Shown here: positions 33,332 to 42,031 of the stretch, piece by piece | How the letters are laid out: every line of letters begins with the position of its first letter | Position numbering within the stretch: the stretch's first letter is position 1 | Assembly: GCF_029360705.1 (NCBI RefSeq) | Contig: NZ_JARKMX010000003.1 | Coordinates: 186,001-250,000, forward strand | Length of the DNA: 64,000 bases | DNA from: Paraflavitalea pollutisoli | GTDB taxonomy: Bacteria > Bacteroidota > Bacteroidia > Chitinophagales > Chitinophagaceae | Direction: 5' to 3' | The notes under the pieces: generated by a model | What the model was told of the DNA's origin: nothing | Database searches by the model: none | What the model saw: the letters and a program-made list of their open reading frames with translations, nothing else | Program-made: the position numbers and the translations under genes

Positions 33332-34195
33332 TTATCGTTTCGAATGCACTTCCCGCAGGTACTTCATCACCTGCTGTTCTACGGCCAGGGGATAGTCAAA
33401 CGCCAATCGATCGGCCAGGGAAGTACCGACCTCATGCACCAGTGTTCCATACGCAAAAAGGGCCTGCCAGTTGGCTTCGATATCGCTGCCAGAAAAGGTA
33501 GCTTCCACCTTTTGCCATAGGTCAGCAGGTAGGTATTTTTTGAATAGCCGGCCATGCTTGTTGGTGGTGATGTGCCAATGATGCTCCATAGCGATATACC
33601 ATTCCAGCAAAGGCACCAGGTAGTCGGTCCGCATCATGTTTTCCGACATAAATTTGGCATAGAAAATTTCATCCCGTGTCAGGCATTTGGCTACATACGT
33701 AGTATCCCACCAGAAATCGTTCAGCACCTGCCTGAATTTTTGCTCGGTTGGTGGCTTGATAACGACAGATTGATAGGTGGGAGGCTGCATGGCGGTGGTT
33801 AGTTGATCTTTATCCAGCAGTACCCGGTAGCCGATATCCCAATCTTCAGGAAGCTCGCTGTTCGCTACTTCCTGCAAGAACTGCTCACGTTGGTACAGTT
33901 TAAAATCTATCTTTACATGGTCGTCGTACAGGACCATTTTCATGGCATGCTTACCATCAAAAGCCGCTTCGCTTTCTTCCACCATTGATATAGGGCTGCC
34001 AAACAGGGTAATCCAGCTATTGTTATCCTGGTAAACATGCATATTGTCGAAAATCAATTCGATATCGAGGTCACTGAAATCATCTACCGGTGCCGTTGGA
34101 TTGGCCAGCGAGCTGGTTAGCAATACAACCCTGACATCCTCATTGGTTGTTGCCCATTCAAGTACCTGGGCTAGTTTTCTTGATCTGCTTTCCAT
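33332..34195 (-). CDS. ANT(6)-like aminoglycoside adenylyltransferase
   Basis: A 287-residue nucleotidyltransferase of the streptomycin 6-adenylyltransferase (AadE) type. Seen: VVLLTSSLANPTAPVDDFSD with LDIELIF supplying the nucleotidyltransferase Asp pair, YDDHVKIDFKLYQREQFLQE, FWWDTTYVAKCLTRDEIFYA and EWYIAMEHHW, all in family order. Canonical enzymes have a GSR in the first motif where this one has SSL; this may mark a homologue that does not act on streptomycin. The gene sits in the chromosome, not the ICE. Streptomycin resistance is therefore possible but not assumed. Confidence 0.8.
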   Translation of the reverse strand: MESRSRKLAQVLEWATTNEDVRVVLLTSSLANPTAPVDDFSDLDIELIFDNMHVYQDNNSWITLFGSPISMVEESEAAFDGKHAMKMVLYDDHVKIDFKLYQREQFLQEVANSELPEDWDIGYRVLLDKDQLTTAMQPPTYQSVVIKPPTEQKFRQVLNDFWWDTTYVAKCLTRDEIFYAKFMSENMMRTDYLVPLLEWYIAMEHHWHITTNKHGRLFKKYLPADLWQKVEATFSGSDIEANWQALFAYGTLVHEVGTSLADRLAFDYPLAVEQQVMKYLREVHSKR

Positions 34196-34289
34196 CGGGT
34201 TGGCAAGTTTTTATGCAAAGAACATAAAAATACGGAAAGCCCGGTTAGCGTCATTTGCGAATAGCGCTGCCAGTTTGTATATTTATCAC

Positions 34290-35111
34290 ATGAACCCCGA
34301 TTTTAACCACCTACAATGGGTGTTGCAACGCAACCTGACCAATACAAATGACCTGCACCAATTGCAGCAGGCCTGTGAGGCGATTGGCGTGCAGCATACA
34401 GATATCGATATCATCCCCTTTAGCGGTCAGTTACCTGCCTTCGCGCGCAAACCGCTGAACCTGTTTTACGGATCTACGACGTTGGGTGAGTTGGTCTTGG
34501 CAGATGCTTCCGTGCACCAGGGGTTCTTTTTCGATCCGGTCACCTTTTCGATGGAAAATTACTTTGCCCATTGGGGTGCTCAGATGCTGAACCATGGGGC
34601 GCAGGTGACCACATTTAGTACGTTGATGACGCAGGAACATCCACACGATCAACTGTTTTTCATACGGCCCGACGATGATAGCAAATCATTTTCAGGTGAG
34701 GTCCACAGTTTTGAAGAGATCGGCCAATGGTTCAATAGGTTACAAGCCATCGAAAATACCAACCTGACGAAGGATAGCAAGATCATCGTGTCGCAGCCCT
34801 ACCACCTGCGGTATGAATGGCGCCTCTGGATCGTCAACAAGCAAGTAGTGGCCGCTTCTCAATACCGCCAGGACTTTCACCTGAAAAAGGAGCGGGGTTG
34901 TCCAGCTGAGGTAATTGCCTTTGCGGAGCAACGTTGTCTTGAATACACACCGCATGAATTTTTTGTAATGGATATCTGTGCCACCGGGGACAGCCTGTAT
35001 ATCGTAGAATGTGGCTGCCTCAATAGTGCCGGTTTTTATGCCGCCGACATAAACCAGATCGTCAGCTCAGTGACCAACTTTGTCGCTCAAGAACTGGCAG
35101 GCACCACATGA
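34290..35111 (+). CDS. ATP-grasp domain protein
   Basis: From the ATG at 34290 this is a 273-residue protein with the pattern of DUF4343-type ATP-grasp proteins: LFFIRPDDDSKSFSGEVHSF (first ATP-grasp beta element), YHLRYEWRLWIVNKQVVAAS, and MDICATGDSLYIVECGCLNS, where acidic and Asn residues would bind Mg-ATP. The substrate is unknown. The open frame continues back over the AadE gene, but those 82 residues mirror that gene and are not used. A TATATTTA sequence 16 bp upstream is close to a -7 box. Confidence 0.7.
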   Translation: MNPDFNHLQWVLQRNLTNTNDLHQLQQACEAIGVQHTDIDIIPFSGQLPAFARKPLNLFYGSTTLGELVLADASVHQGFFFDPVTFSMENYFAHWGAQMLNHGAQVTTFSTLMTQEHPHDQLFFIRPDDDSKSFSGEVHSFEEIGQWFNRLQAIENTNLTKDSKIIVSQPYHLRYEWRLWIVNKQVVAASQYRQDFHLKKERGCPAEVIAFAEQRCLEYTPHEFFVMDICATGDSLYIVECGCLNSAGFYAADINQIVSSVTNFVAQELAGTT

Positions 35112-35129
35112 TCCCTGCCAGCGCCAAGT

Positions 35130-36338
35130 CTATTGATAAATGATCAGCGCATCCATTTTGCGGTTGGTCTTCTCTACCGTCAGCCCCAGCTTTTGCAAGG
35201 CGGCTTTCACTTCCTCCTCGTTACGCAATACGTTGGTGGTTTCAATATCATACCGACCCGTCAACCCCGTCTCGTCGATGACTGGCAATTGCAACTCATT
35301 GGCCACATAATCTGCAAAAGGTTTCAAGGGTATGCCCGCTCCCTGAAAGCCCCTGCCACTAAAGCTATAGGTATTCGTTGTATCAAGCGATTCCTTCCAG
35401 GCTGGTGCATCCGGCAACCGGCGCAGTACATAGACCGGCATCTCCCGTTGCTCCAGTTTGGTCTTGATGGGCGATAAGCGGGCCAGCAGATCCAGCATGA
35501 TGATCTTTAGACTGTCTTTTTGCTCCGGCTTAACCAACACATCAAAGCAAACATTCAGACTCGCCCTTTGCTGCCAGTCGCAAACCTCTTTCCGGGGCAC
35601 TTCATAGATCACCTGCTGGTAAGAGAGGTCATACAGGTTTTGATAGATGGCCGGCACACACTGGTTGATGAAGGTCAACCGGCGTCCGTAAAAAGGACCG
35701 CCTTTATAACTTTTCGACATCGCAGGCAAGTCCTTGCGGTAGCTGCCCCAGGTCACCTGCATCCCCATCGCGGTATCTACGGCATTGGTCTCATCCTCCG
35801 CATTCTTTTGCACACCGGTCTCCGCCGAAGATCGGATCGTTTTCCGGCGTACCAGTTTATCAATCATCGCCTGGTTGATAGAGTCCGTCCTCACCAGGGC
35901 AATGATGCGGCGCTGATCATCAAGAATAGCAGACTGCCCTACATACGAAAACGCAAACTGTAGATACAGGTTCGAGGTGGTATCGGAAGCCAGCCACAAG
36001 GAAGACGGTTTTCGTTGCAGGTATCGTTGCAGCCGGTCCACCGGCTCGTTCGAAATGGCGATCACCTGCATGTGAGTGGCATTCTTAGCCTGTAGTTTGG
36101 CCAGACTGTCCATTTCTGGCAGGCAGGGGCTGCACCAGGTGCCCCAAAAGTTGAGGATCAGGAACTTGCTTTTGCTATTGTGAACATCCAGTGTTTTTAC
36201 GGGTGCATTGAGGAGCGGCCGGATCACGACCTGCGGAAAAAGATCTCCTACCTTCAACAGGGGCTGGGCGGTTACAAAGGTTGTTGCCAGCATCAACAGG
36301 CTGATCAGGGTGTAGCGCATAACATTAATTTTACGCAA
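35130..36338 (-). CDS. TlpA-like thioredoxin fused to DUF3738
   Basis: A 402-residue exported protein. It has a signal peptide (MRYTLISLLMLATTFVTAQP), then a TlpA/ResA-type thioredoxin domain (about 28-170) with FWGTWCSPCLPEMDSLAKLQ carrying the CxxC. After a linker comes a C-terminal domain (about 210-402) that resembles DUF3738: PLKPFADYVANELQLPVIDE and TGLTGRYDIETTNVLRNEEE. Several extra Cys lie in between. Such fusions are common in Bacteroidota and Acidobacteria and may be anchored redox proteins; the partner is unknown. The second ATG at 36320 gives the cleaner signal peptide. It is divergent from the kinase gene. Confidence 0.8.
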   Translation of the reverse strand: MRKINVMRYTLISLLMLATTFVTAQPLLKVGDLFPQVVIRPLLNAPVKTLDVHNSKSKFLILNFWGTWCSPCLPEMDSLAKLQAKNATHMQVIAISNEPVDRLQRYLQRKPSSLWLASDTTSNLYLQFAFSYVGQSAILDDQRRIIALVRTDSINQAMIDKLVRRKTIRSSAETGVQKNAEDETNAVDTAMGMQVTWGSYRKDLPAMSKSYKGGPFYGRRLTFINQCVPAIYQNLYDLSYQQVIYEVPRKEVCDWQQRASLNVCFDVLVKPEQKDSLKIIMLDLLARLSPIKTKLEQREMPVYVLRRLPDAPAWKESLDTTNTYSFSGRGFQGAGIPLKPFADYVANELQLPVIDETGLTGRYDIETTNVLRNEEEVKAALQKLGLTVEKTNRKMDALIIYQ

Positions 36339-36408
36339 AACTCTACATCCGCCGCCGCAAACAGGGTTATCGGGATTGTTAGTCTTTGTTATTTTATGTT
36401 AACGGAAA

Positions 36409-36439
36409 TTGAATCCTCACCGCCACGTCCCTACATTTG
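36409..36439 (+). promoter_or_regulatory. Promoter of the two-component operon, leaderless type
   Basis: TTG at 36409-36411, a 20-nt gap, and TACATTTG at 36432-36439 match the Bacteroidota -33/-7 consensus. The kinase ATG is at 36446, only 6 nt after the -7 box, where transcription would be expected to begin. The mRNA would therefore have no 5' leader, or nearly none. Confidence 0.6.
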
Positions 36440-36445
36440 GTATAT

Positions 36446-37945
36446 ATGAAAAAGAACACCCGTGTAATTTTTATCGTATGTGTTGCTGCGGTGGCCATGG
36501 TGTTGGCACTGCAGTCCGGGTGGCTCGTCAATTATTACCAGGTCAACAAAGAAAGGTTTGAGAAAGATGCGAACCTGGCTTTTGAAGATGCGATCAAAAC
36601 AGAATTTAAGCAACGCAATGATACCATCGAGGCATTGATCTATCAGTACGTGAAGGACACCAACAAAGTGATCATTACCAGTAAGTGGCGGCCAGGCGAT
36701 AGTACCCATGTCTACACGGTGGCAGATAAGACGGAAAAAGGCGACCGGTTTTCTTTTTCGCTCAAGGACCTCAATGCCCCGATTCTCACGCAGACCGATT
36801 CAGTCCGGGAAAAAGTCGCCCGCCGTTTTACCCGCACCTACCGGGAAGAAGACCTGGAGCGGCACATCCTTTTTTTCAGAACTCAGGCCATTGGCCACTA
36901 TATAGGCAACAAAGCCAAACAATTCAGTTTCGATACAGCCCGCCTGCGTCCTATCTATCAAACCCTGTTGCAGGAAAGAGGCATTCAAGAGCCATTCACC
37001 CTGATGATGGCCGACGAAGACAGCACGCTCAACAGGACCCGTTTTCCCGATAGCCTGCAGCGCCGCTATCCGGTGATCACAAAATCCTTTCCCACCTACA
37101 GGGCCGAAAACAACATCAATTTTGTGCGTGCCATGTTCCAGCCGCCAGTGGGCTACCTCCTGGGTAAAATGACGGGTATGGTCATCGCCTCCGTCGTGCT
37201 GCTCGCCGTCGTAGTACTGGCATTGTGGTACCTGCTGCGCATTATCCGTCGGGAGAAAAAACTGTCGACCATTAAGAACGATTTCATCAGCAATATATCG
37301 CACGAATTAAAAACACCCATTGCTACCATTACCGCCGCAGTAGATGCCATGGAGGGCTTTGGTGCCCTGCAAAGTCCCGAAAAGACAAAACGTTACCTCA
37401 ACATTTCCCGGGAGGAATTGAATCGGCTCACGGAGATGGTGAACAAGATCCTGAACATCTCCATCTACGAACGGCAGGATTTTGAGTTGAACACCGAAGA
37501 AGTCAATGTCGATGAAATGATCGAAGCGCTGACGGGTAAGTATACGCTGGCCGGGGGAAAAGCGATCACCTTTCAATACGAAAACCGGGCAGGTACTGCA
37601 TGGGTGAAGGCTGATAAACTACACCTGTACAATGTCGTCAGCAACCTGGTCGATAATGCTGTCAAGTATTCGACTGAGAAAGTTGCCATCGACATCGCTT
37701 ATTACCGCGAAGGAGGCTACAACATCATCACCGTAAAAGATGATGGTATTGGCATCGATGCCGGTGACCTGCCCCATGTATTTGATAAGTTTTATCGCGT
37801 ACCTTCCGGTAATATTCACAAAGTGAAAGGGTACGGCCTGGGCCTCAATTATGTGAAGCACATCATCGAGCGGCATGGCGGCTGGTGTATGGCCGAAAGC
37901 AAACCCGGTAAAGGCAGTACTTTCAAAATAGTCTGGCAGGCATGA
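36446..37945 (+). CDS. Sensor histidine kinase
   Basis: A 499-residue sensor kinase with a first transmembrane helix at about residues 5-25 (VIFIVCVAAVAMVLALQSGW), a periplasmic sensor of ~200 residues with no recognised domain, a second helix near 243-264 (MVIASVVLLAVVVLALWYLL), and a HisKA dimerisation helix with the phospho-His in NDFISNISHELKTPIATITA. The ATPase has an N box (VVSNLVDNAVKYS), DDGIGIDAGDLPHVFDKFYR and GYGLGLNYVKHIIERHGG. It is an autokinase for the next gene, which overlaps it by 4 bp. The ligand is unknown. Confidence 0.92.
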   Translation: MKKNTRVIFIVCVAAVAMVLALQSGWLVNYYQVNKERFEKDANLAFEDAIKTEFKQRNDTIEALIYQYVKDTNKVIITSKWRPGDSTHVYTVADKTEKGDRFSFSLKDLNAPILTQTDSVREKVARRFTRTYREEDLERHILFFRTQAIGHYIGNKAKQFSFDTARLRPIYQTLLQERGIQEPFTLMMADEDSTLNRTRFPDSLQRRYPVITKSFPTYRAENNINFVRAMFQPPVGYLLGKMTGMVIASVVLLAVVVLALWYLLRIIRREKKLSTIKNDFISNISHELKTPIATITAAVDAMEGFGALQSPEKTKRYLNISREELNRLTEMVNKILNISIYERQDFELNTEEVNVDEMIEALTGKYTLAGGKAITFQYENRAGTAWVKADKLHLYNVVSNLVDNAVKYSTEKVAIDIAYYREGGYNIITVKDDGIGIDAGDLPHVFDKFYRVPSGNIHKVKGYGLGLNYVKHIIERHGGWCMAESKPGKGSTFKIVWQA

Positions 37946-38640
37946 GTAACAAGCGCACCATATTGTTTGTCGAAGACGAACTCAATCTCGCAGAGATCGT
38001 TCGCGAAAGCCTCGAAAGCAGGGGCTTTGCCGTGACACACTGTGCTACGGCATCGGCCGGACTGGAAGCCTATTACGCACAAAGACCCGAGATCATCTTG
38101 CTCGATGTCATGCTGCCCGATGCCGACGGTTTTGCTTGGGCACGCCAGGTACGGGCCACCGATATGGAAACCCCCATTCTGTTCCTGACCGCCAAATCAC
38201 TTCCACAGGATGTAGTGACCGGCTTTGAAAGCGGTGGCAACGACTACCTCAAAAAGCCGTTCAGCATGGAAGAGTTGGTAGTACGCATCAAAGCCCTGAT
38301 CAGTAAAAACAGAACCGTCATCACGCCCGATGCGGATACCACAACACCAGTCGGTATCGGTCAGCAATATGTATTCCTGTACCACCAGGCCCTACTGCAG
38401 CACCACGGACAAACCATTTCCCTCACCGCCCGTGAAGCAGAACTGCTCAAACTCTTTCTGCTCAACCGCAACCAGGTCATGGATAGAAAATCCATCCTGC
38501 TGCATATCTGGGGCAACGACGACTTTTTTACCGGTCGCAGCCTCGATGTATTCATCACCCGCCTGCGCAAATACCTCAGCCAGGACCCCGCCGTCAAGAT
38601 CATGAACATTCGTGGCGTAGGGTATAAGCTTGTCAGCTGA
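37942..38640 (+). CDS. OmpR-family response regulator
   Basis: A 232-residue response regulator. The receiver domain begins TILFVEDELNLAEIVRESLE, carries the phospho-Asp in EIILLDVMLPDADGFAW near residue 52, and the switch residues FLTAKS and KKPFSMEELVVRIKAL. The C-terminal winged helix is the OmpR/PhoB type (TAREAELLKLFLLNRNQVMD, then RSLDVFITRLRKYLSQDP and IMNIRGVGYKLV). ATGA overlap with the kinase supports one cognate pair. The target genes are not identifiable here. Confidence 0.93.
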   Translation: MSNKRTILFVEDELNLAEIVRESLESRGFAVTHCATASAGLEAYYAQRPEIILLDVMLPDADGFAWARQVRATDMETPILFLTAKSLPQDVVTGFESGGNDYLKKPFSMEELVVRIKALISKNRTVITPDADTTTPVGIGQQYVFLYHQALLQHHGQTISLTAREAELLKLFLLNRNQVMDRKSILLHIWGNDDFFTGRSLDVFITRLRKYLSQDPAVKIMNIRGVGYKLVS

Positions 38641-39427
38641 AGTTAACGGGTAAGCCCACGCCTTTTCTGATGGCCGCTTCCACCGGCGTAAAGGAGCCGG
38701 ATGCTCGGAAAGGATCGTATTGGCCATGAATGGCCAGTGGTGGCTGTGCCATGAATTTAGGCTGCATTCCCTGGTGCGCTTGCGCCGCATGCACCAGGAA
38801 AGGGTGACATAGATATACATCACCGGCCATGCCGGTAGCGTGTACAACAGGTAGTTCAGAAGTACCAGTAAGCCGTTGGGCCAGTTCCATAAACGACAGT
38901 CCCGTTTCTCCATAGGGCGCCAGCAGCTGCGCCACAGCCAGGTGCGAACCAACCCGTATACGCGTAGGTGCATCGTTGTCTCCTACCTCCGAAAAAAGAA
39001 ACAACATCAGCAATGCACGACCCCGTGAAAACACGTTCGACCGCCAGGTGAAATAGTTGGCCGCATCCTCTCCCGGAAAGCTAACGTCTACATGCCATCC
39101 ATCATCGCCCGGTGCTTCAGTAGAAGGAAACCGGATGGGAAAACTACCCAGGCTATTGCGGGGTATCCAAAGCCCCTTACCAGCCAGTTCATCAAAAGCC
39201 TGATGCAAGGGTGGGGTATTGGCGGCTGCAACAAAGGGCGGCAAACTCAACTCGCCGATCCTGACAACGGGTTGTGTCCACGTGCTGCGATCGTTGGGAT
39301 CCAATCCCGTCGCCTTCCACAGGATCGTGCGGGCCGCTGCAGCCGTCTCCGTAGAAAACGCCTGTGGCAAATGAATAAAACCTTTTTCTATGAATTGTTG
39401 TAATTGTTGGGCATTGAATAATGACAT
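38633..39427 (-). CDS. PhyH-family Fe(II)/2-oxoglutarate dioxygenase
   Basis: A 264-residue cytoplasmic enzyme of the phytanoyl-CoA dioxygenase type. WHVDVSFPGED supplies the first His and Asp iron ligands, and VYLCHPFLVHAAQAHQGMQP the distal His and nearby basic region, an HxD...H arrangement. RALLMLFLFSEVGDNDAPTR and RIRVGSHLAVAQLLAPYGE lie between. The substrate is unknown. The start at 39427 is chosen; the longer frame to 39577 runs through its own promoter. It is divergent from an HxlR regulator and shares about 155 bp of intergenic DNA with it. Confidence 0.75.
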   Translation of the reverse strand: MSLFNAQQLQQFIEKGFIHLPQAFSTETAAAARTILWKATGLDPNDRSTWTQPVVRIGELSLPPFVAAANTPPLHQAFDELAGKGLWIPRNSLGSFPIRFPSTEAPGDDGWHVDVSFPGEDAANYFTWRSNVFSRGRALLMLFLFSEVGDNDAPTRIRVGSHLAVAQLLAPYGETGLSFMELAQRLTGTSELPVVHATGMAGDVYLCHPFLVHAAQAHQGMQPKFMAQPPLAIHGQYDPFRASGSFTPVEAAIRKGVGLPVNFS

Positions 39428-39537
39428 GGTATGCAGTTGAAAAAATGAGGTAATAGATCCGCACAGAAGCGGATAGAATCTAAAGAAGATGTGAAAGCAG
39501 ATGATTAGCCCAATGTAACTGCGTACCTCATAGAAGC

Positions 39538-39568
39538 CAAAGGTAAGAAATACGTAACTTGTAACAAA
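39538..39568 (-). promoter_or_regulatory. Promoter of the PhyH gene
   Basis: On the minus strand TTTG (39568-39565), a 19-nt gap and TACCTTTG (39545-39538) match the Bacteroidota consensus well. The start codon is at 39427, so the leader would be roughly 100 nt. The -33 element lies about 15 bp from the HxlR start, and a GTAAC-TT-GTAAC direct repeat at 39554-39565 sits between the two boxes, a possible HxlR site. Confidence 0.6.
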
Positions 39569-39582
39569 ACCACCCACTGACC

Positions 39583-40002
39583 ATGTACGAGAAGAAGATC
39601 CCGGAGAATTATGAATGTGGTATCAGCGTTGCCCTCAAGGTACTGGGGGGTAAGTGGAATCCCCTTATTATTGAATATATACACCTTGGTAAGCGCCGTC
39701 CCAGCGAACTGCACCGGGCCGTCGATCAGGCCAATCCCCGGGTCATCAACATGGCCCTGCGCGAATTGGAAGACTATGGCATGCTCACCAAAAAGATCTA
39801 TCCTGGCCTGCCGTTAAAAGTTGAATATTACCTCACCCCGCTGGGCGAAAGCGTTATTCCCATCATTGAGGCCATGGAAGCCTGGGGCCATCAGCACCGC
39901 GAGCAGATCGTACCCGATTACAGCATGCCCGATCAGGTCATATGCAACGGTGCAGTGAAGTATAGTAAAGAGGGGGAAGAGAAGTTGTCCCAAGCGGAGT
40001 GA
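39583..40002 (+). CDS. HxlR-family transcription regulator
   Basis: A 139-residue winged-helix regulator with the HxlR signature: ISVALKVLGGKWNPLIIEYI, KRRPSELHRAVDQANPRVIN, MALRELEDYGMLTKKIY, and the wing KVEYYLTPLGESVIPIIEAM. HxlR proteins bind as dimers and often respond to quinones, aldehydes or redox signals; some have a sensing Cys, here only Cys12 and a late Cys are present. It is divergent from the PhyH gene, which it probably controls (inference). Confidence 0.85.
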   Translation: MYEKKIPENYECGISVALKVLGGKWNPLIIEYIHLGKRRPSELHRAVDQANPRVINMALRELEDYGMLTKKIYPGLPLKVEYYLTPLGESVIPIIEAMEAWGHQHREQIVPDYSMPDQVICNGAVKYSKEGEEKLSQAE

Positions 40003-40626
40003 TCAATCTACAATCTTATAGTGAAACAGTAAAGCTTCCTCCTTTGAGCGCCCACCTCGATCGTACAGGAGCGTCAGCTCCGTGTCGAAAGGAGGATCAG
40101 TAATCTCAAGGTCCCAATTTGCTGGTACAGCAGGAAATTGCTTCTTAAGGGCCTTATTAAAAATAATCCAGCCAGGCATTTCTTCGTGCAGGGTTAAGCC
40201 TTTTCCCAGGTCGGTAAAAATATCTATTGAAATAACATCGTAGGTCCTCGCATCTTCCTTGCGTCCAAAAACAGCCGTTATATTTTGCCACTCAAAATAA
40301 GTGCGGATCTTACCTTGGCAAAAGAAAAAGCCAGTGTCTGTGTATTCAAACAGGCCAGGGTCTTTCGAGTCACGCCGATACTGCTCTTCAAATATTTTCT
40401 CCAACAGAGGAGATCCTCCGGATACAAAAAGGTTTCCCGGATACAGCAACCTTACCAGCACCGCAAGGCCGCCGCCACCAAAAAAGACCAGTCCCCCCCA
40501 GTACATAAAAGCAGAAGAGGTCGGACCAACAAAAAGGATCAAGGCCACAAATCCGGAGGCTATAAGTACGGCGCGCCATTGCCTGGCCTTGTTTTCCCAA
40601 ATGACTCTTTTACCTTGGTAACGCAT
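40003..40626 (-). CDS. Two-helix membrane protein, PH-like C-terminus
   Basis: A 207-residue protein with two adjacent hydrophobic segments (about residues 19-35 and 42-60, IASGFVALILFVGP and GGLVFFGGGGLAVLVRLLYP) and a ~130-residue soluble C-terminus. That part runs FEYTDTGFFFCQGKIRTYFE then WQNITAVFGRKEDARTYDVI, the pattern of bacterial PH/YcxB-like domains with a membrane-anchoring hairpin. The function is unknown. The stop codons of this and the HxlR gene lie back to back (convergent). Confidence 0.5.
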   Translation of the reverse strand: MRYQGKRVIWENKARQWRAVLIASGFVALILFVGPTSSAFMYWGGLVFFGGGGLAVLVRLLYPGNLFVSGGSPLLEKIFEEQYRRDSKDPGLFEYTDTGFFFCQGKIRTYFEWQNITAVFGRKEDARTYDVISIDIFTDLGKGLTLHEEMPGWIIFNKALKKQFPAVPANWDLEITDPPFDTELTLLYDRGGRSKEEALLFHYKIVD

Positions 40627-40657
40627 AGTGGAGTGGAATTAACCCCACTAATATACA

Positions 40658-41926
40658 TCACGGTTGTTTCACCAGTTCCCAGTTCTTTTCACCGCCTGTT
40701 GATTTTGTGCTGCCCCATTTGCCGCTGATGCGGTCCGCTCCCGAAAGCGTGCCCCGGAAAGGAATTGACTCACCATGCGTGAGTTGACAGTTGCCGGTAA
40801 TCTCATAACCACTGACTGTATATTGACCGCTCCCCAGCACATTCCCCCTCACATCCAGCCACTGCATGCTGCCATCTTTATTGAAACGCATCACATAGCT
40901 GCCAGTCCGGGAAGCATTGTCCCAACTGCCTGCCCAGCTACCGGTAATATTCACGGACGTGGTGGTAGCATTCTTCCGAATATTCATGTTGACCGGTGCA
41001 TTGGCCGGGTTCACGTTCGTTGGTACAACAGGCGTGGTGTTCGCTCTTGCTGCAGGCGGAGGCGCCACAGGGGTGGAAGAAGGAGCCACCGCATCCGGCT
41101 TGAACTCGATCTTGAACAGCATGGAGTAAATTCCTTTGTTGGCCGTGTTGCCCAGCGTTACATCGTTGAACAATACCGGCACTACACCGACCCCATACCC
41201 GAAATCTTTGTTGACCAGCAGCGCAGCCATCCGGGTATTGATTGCCAGCACCACAGAGCTGAATTCATGCCCCGCCGTCATTCCAATGGGTCTGCTGACT
41301 GGCTGACCCACAAATGGTTTGAATATAGGTGCATACTTCGTATCAAGGTCGAGATGACGGCCCGCAATAAGAAAACCATAATGATCGGGATTGTAACTAA
41401 TATTGGTGTAATAGTTGACGATCTTTTGCTGAAAGAAAACACTTTTGCCTTCCTGTTCGGAAACGCGGCCAAATTCGCCGGATGGATAATTGCCCTGCTC
41501 GATGTCAAACTCCCACACCGATGGCATCACAAAAGCTACCTCATCGGCAGCCATCTTTTTATCCACCAGGATGATTTGGCGATTGGCTGTCTGCGTATAC
41601 ACATCGCCCGATTTAAACCCGCCCAGTACACCTGCAGTTCCTGCTTTTTCGCGTTGCCAGCCACATTTACCTTTCAGTGATCTTTCCACTTCACCATATA
41701 CCTGGCAGCCTCCGTTGATGTTGAGTGTCGGTGCTACATAATTCGGTTTGGTCACAGCTGCATAGCTCATCACAAATACCTCATCGCCTACACCGTCCAT
41801 GCCCAGCGGATTGTCGGTAGTAGGTTGCTGGCAATGGATGCCATAAAATAGAATTCTTAGCTGTCCCGATTGTGCAATCGTAGACTGCGCAACAAGAAAG
41901 AGGAGAGGGGCGAGTAGCTTTTTCAT
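40658..41926 (-). CDS. Secreted protein with lipocalin-like C-terminus
   Basis: A 422-residue exported protein with a signal peptide (MKKLLAPLLFLVAQSTIAQS). The N-terminal ~270 residues are an unrecognised beta-rich domain (LRILFYGIHCQQPTTDNPLG, DEVFVMSYAAVTKPNYVAPT). An Ala/Pro/Thr-rich linker (about 275-330) is followed by a ~95-residue domain that reads like a calycin or lipocalin-like sheet: NITGSWAGSWDNASRTGSYV, MQWLDVRGNVLGSGQYTVSG and FRGTLSGADRISGKWGST. The N-terminal domain may be new. No catalytic motif is visible. Confidence 0.55.
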   Translation of the reverse strand: MKKLLAPLLFLVAQSTIAQSGQLRILFYGIHCQQPTTDNPLGMDGVGDEVFVMSYAAVTKPNYVAPTLNINGGCQVYGEVERSLKGKCGWQREKAGTAGVLGGFKSGDVYTQTANRQIILVDKKMAADEVAFVMPSVWEFDIEQGNYPSGEFGRVSEQEGKSVFFQQKIVNYYTNISYNPDHYGFLIAGRHLDLDTKYAPIFKPFVGQPVSRPIGMTAGHEFSSVVLAINTRMAALLVNKDFGYGVGVVPVLFNDVTLGNTANKGIYSMLFKIEFKPDAVAPSSTPVAPPPAARANTTPVVPTNVNPANAPVNMNIRKNATTTSVNITGSWAGSWDNASRTGSYVMRFNKDGSMQWLDVRGNVLGSGQYTVSGYEITGNCQLTHGESIPFRGTLSGADRISGKWGSTKSTGGEKNWELVKQP

Positions 41927-42031
41927 GCAACAAATAAACGATGCCCACTGCCCGACAGCAATCCTGCCAATACAGGATATTGTGGCCGCATGTCATCCCC
42001 CTAAAGCGGTAGGCGTGCAGGATCGATGCCA

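Noticed and set aside
33332-34289. N-terminal extension of the ATP-grasp frame at 34044-34289
   Set aside because: The frame overlaps the aminoglycoside transferase gene antisense, and the added residues are not protein-like; the ATG at 34290 starts the real protein.
40775-41680. A 301-residue frame opposite the secreted lipocalin-like gene
   Set aside because: It is His/Arg-rich shadow sequence without a start signal or domain.
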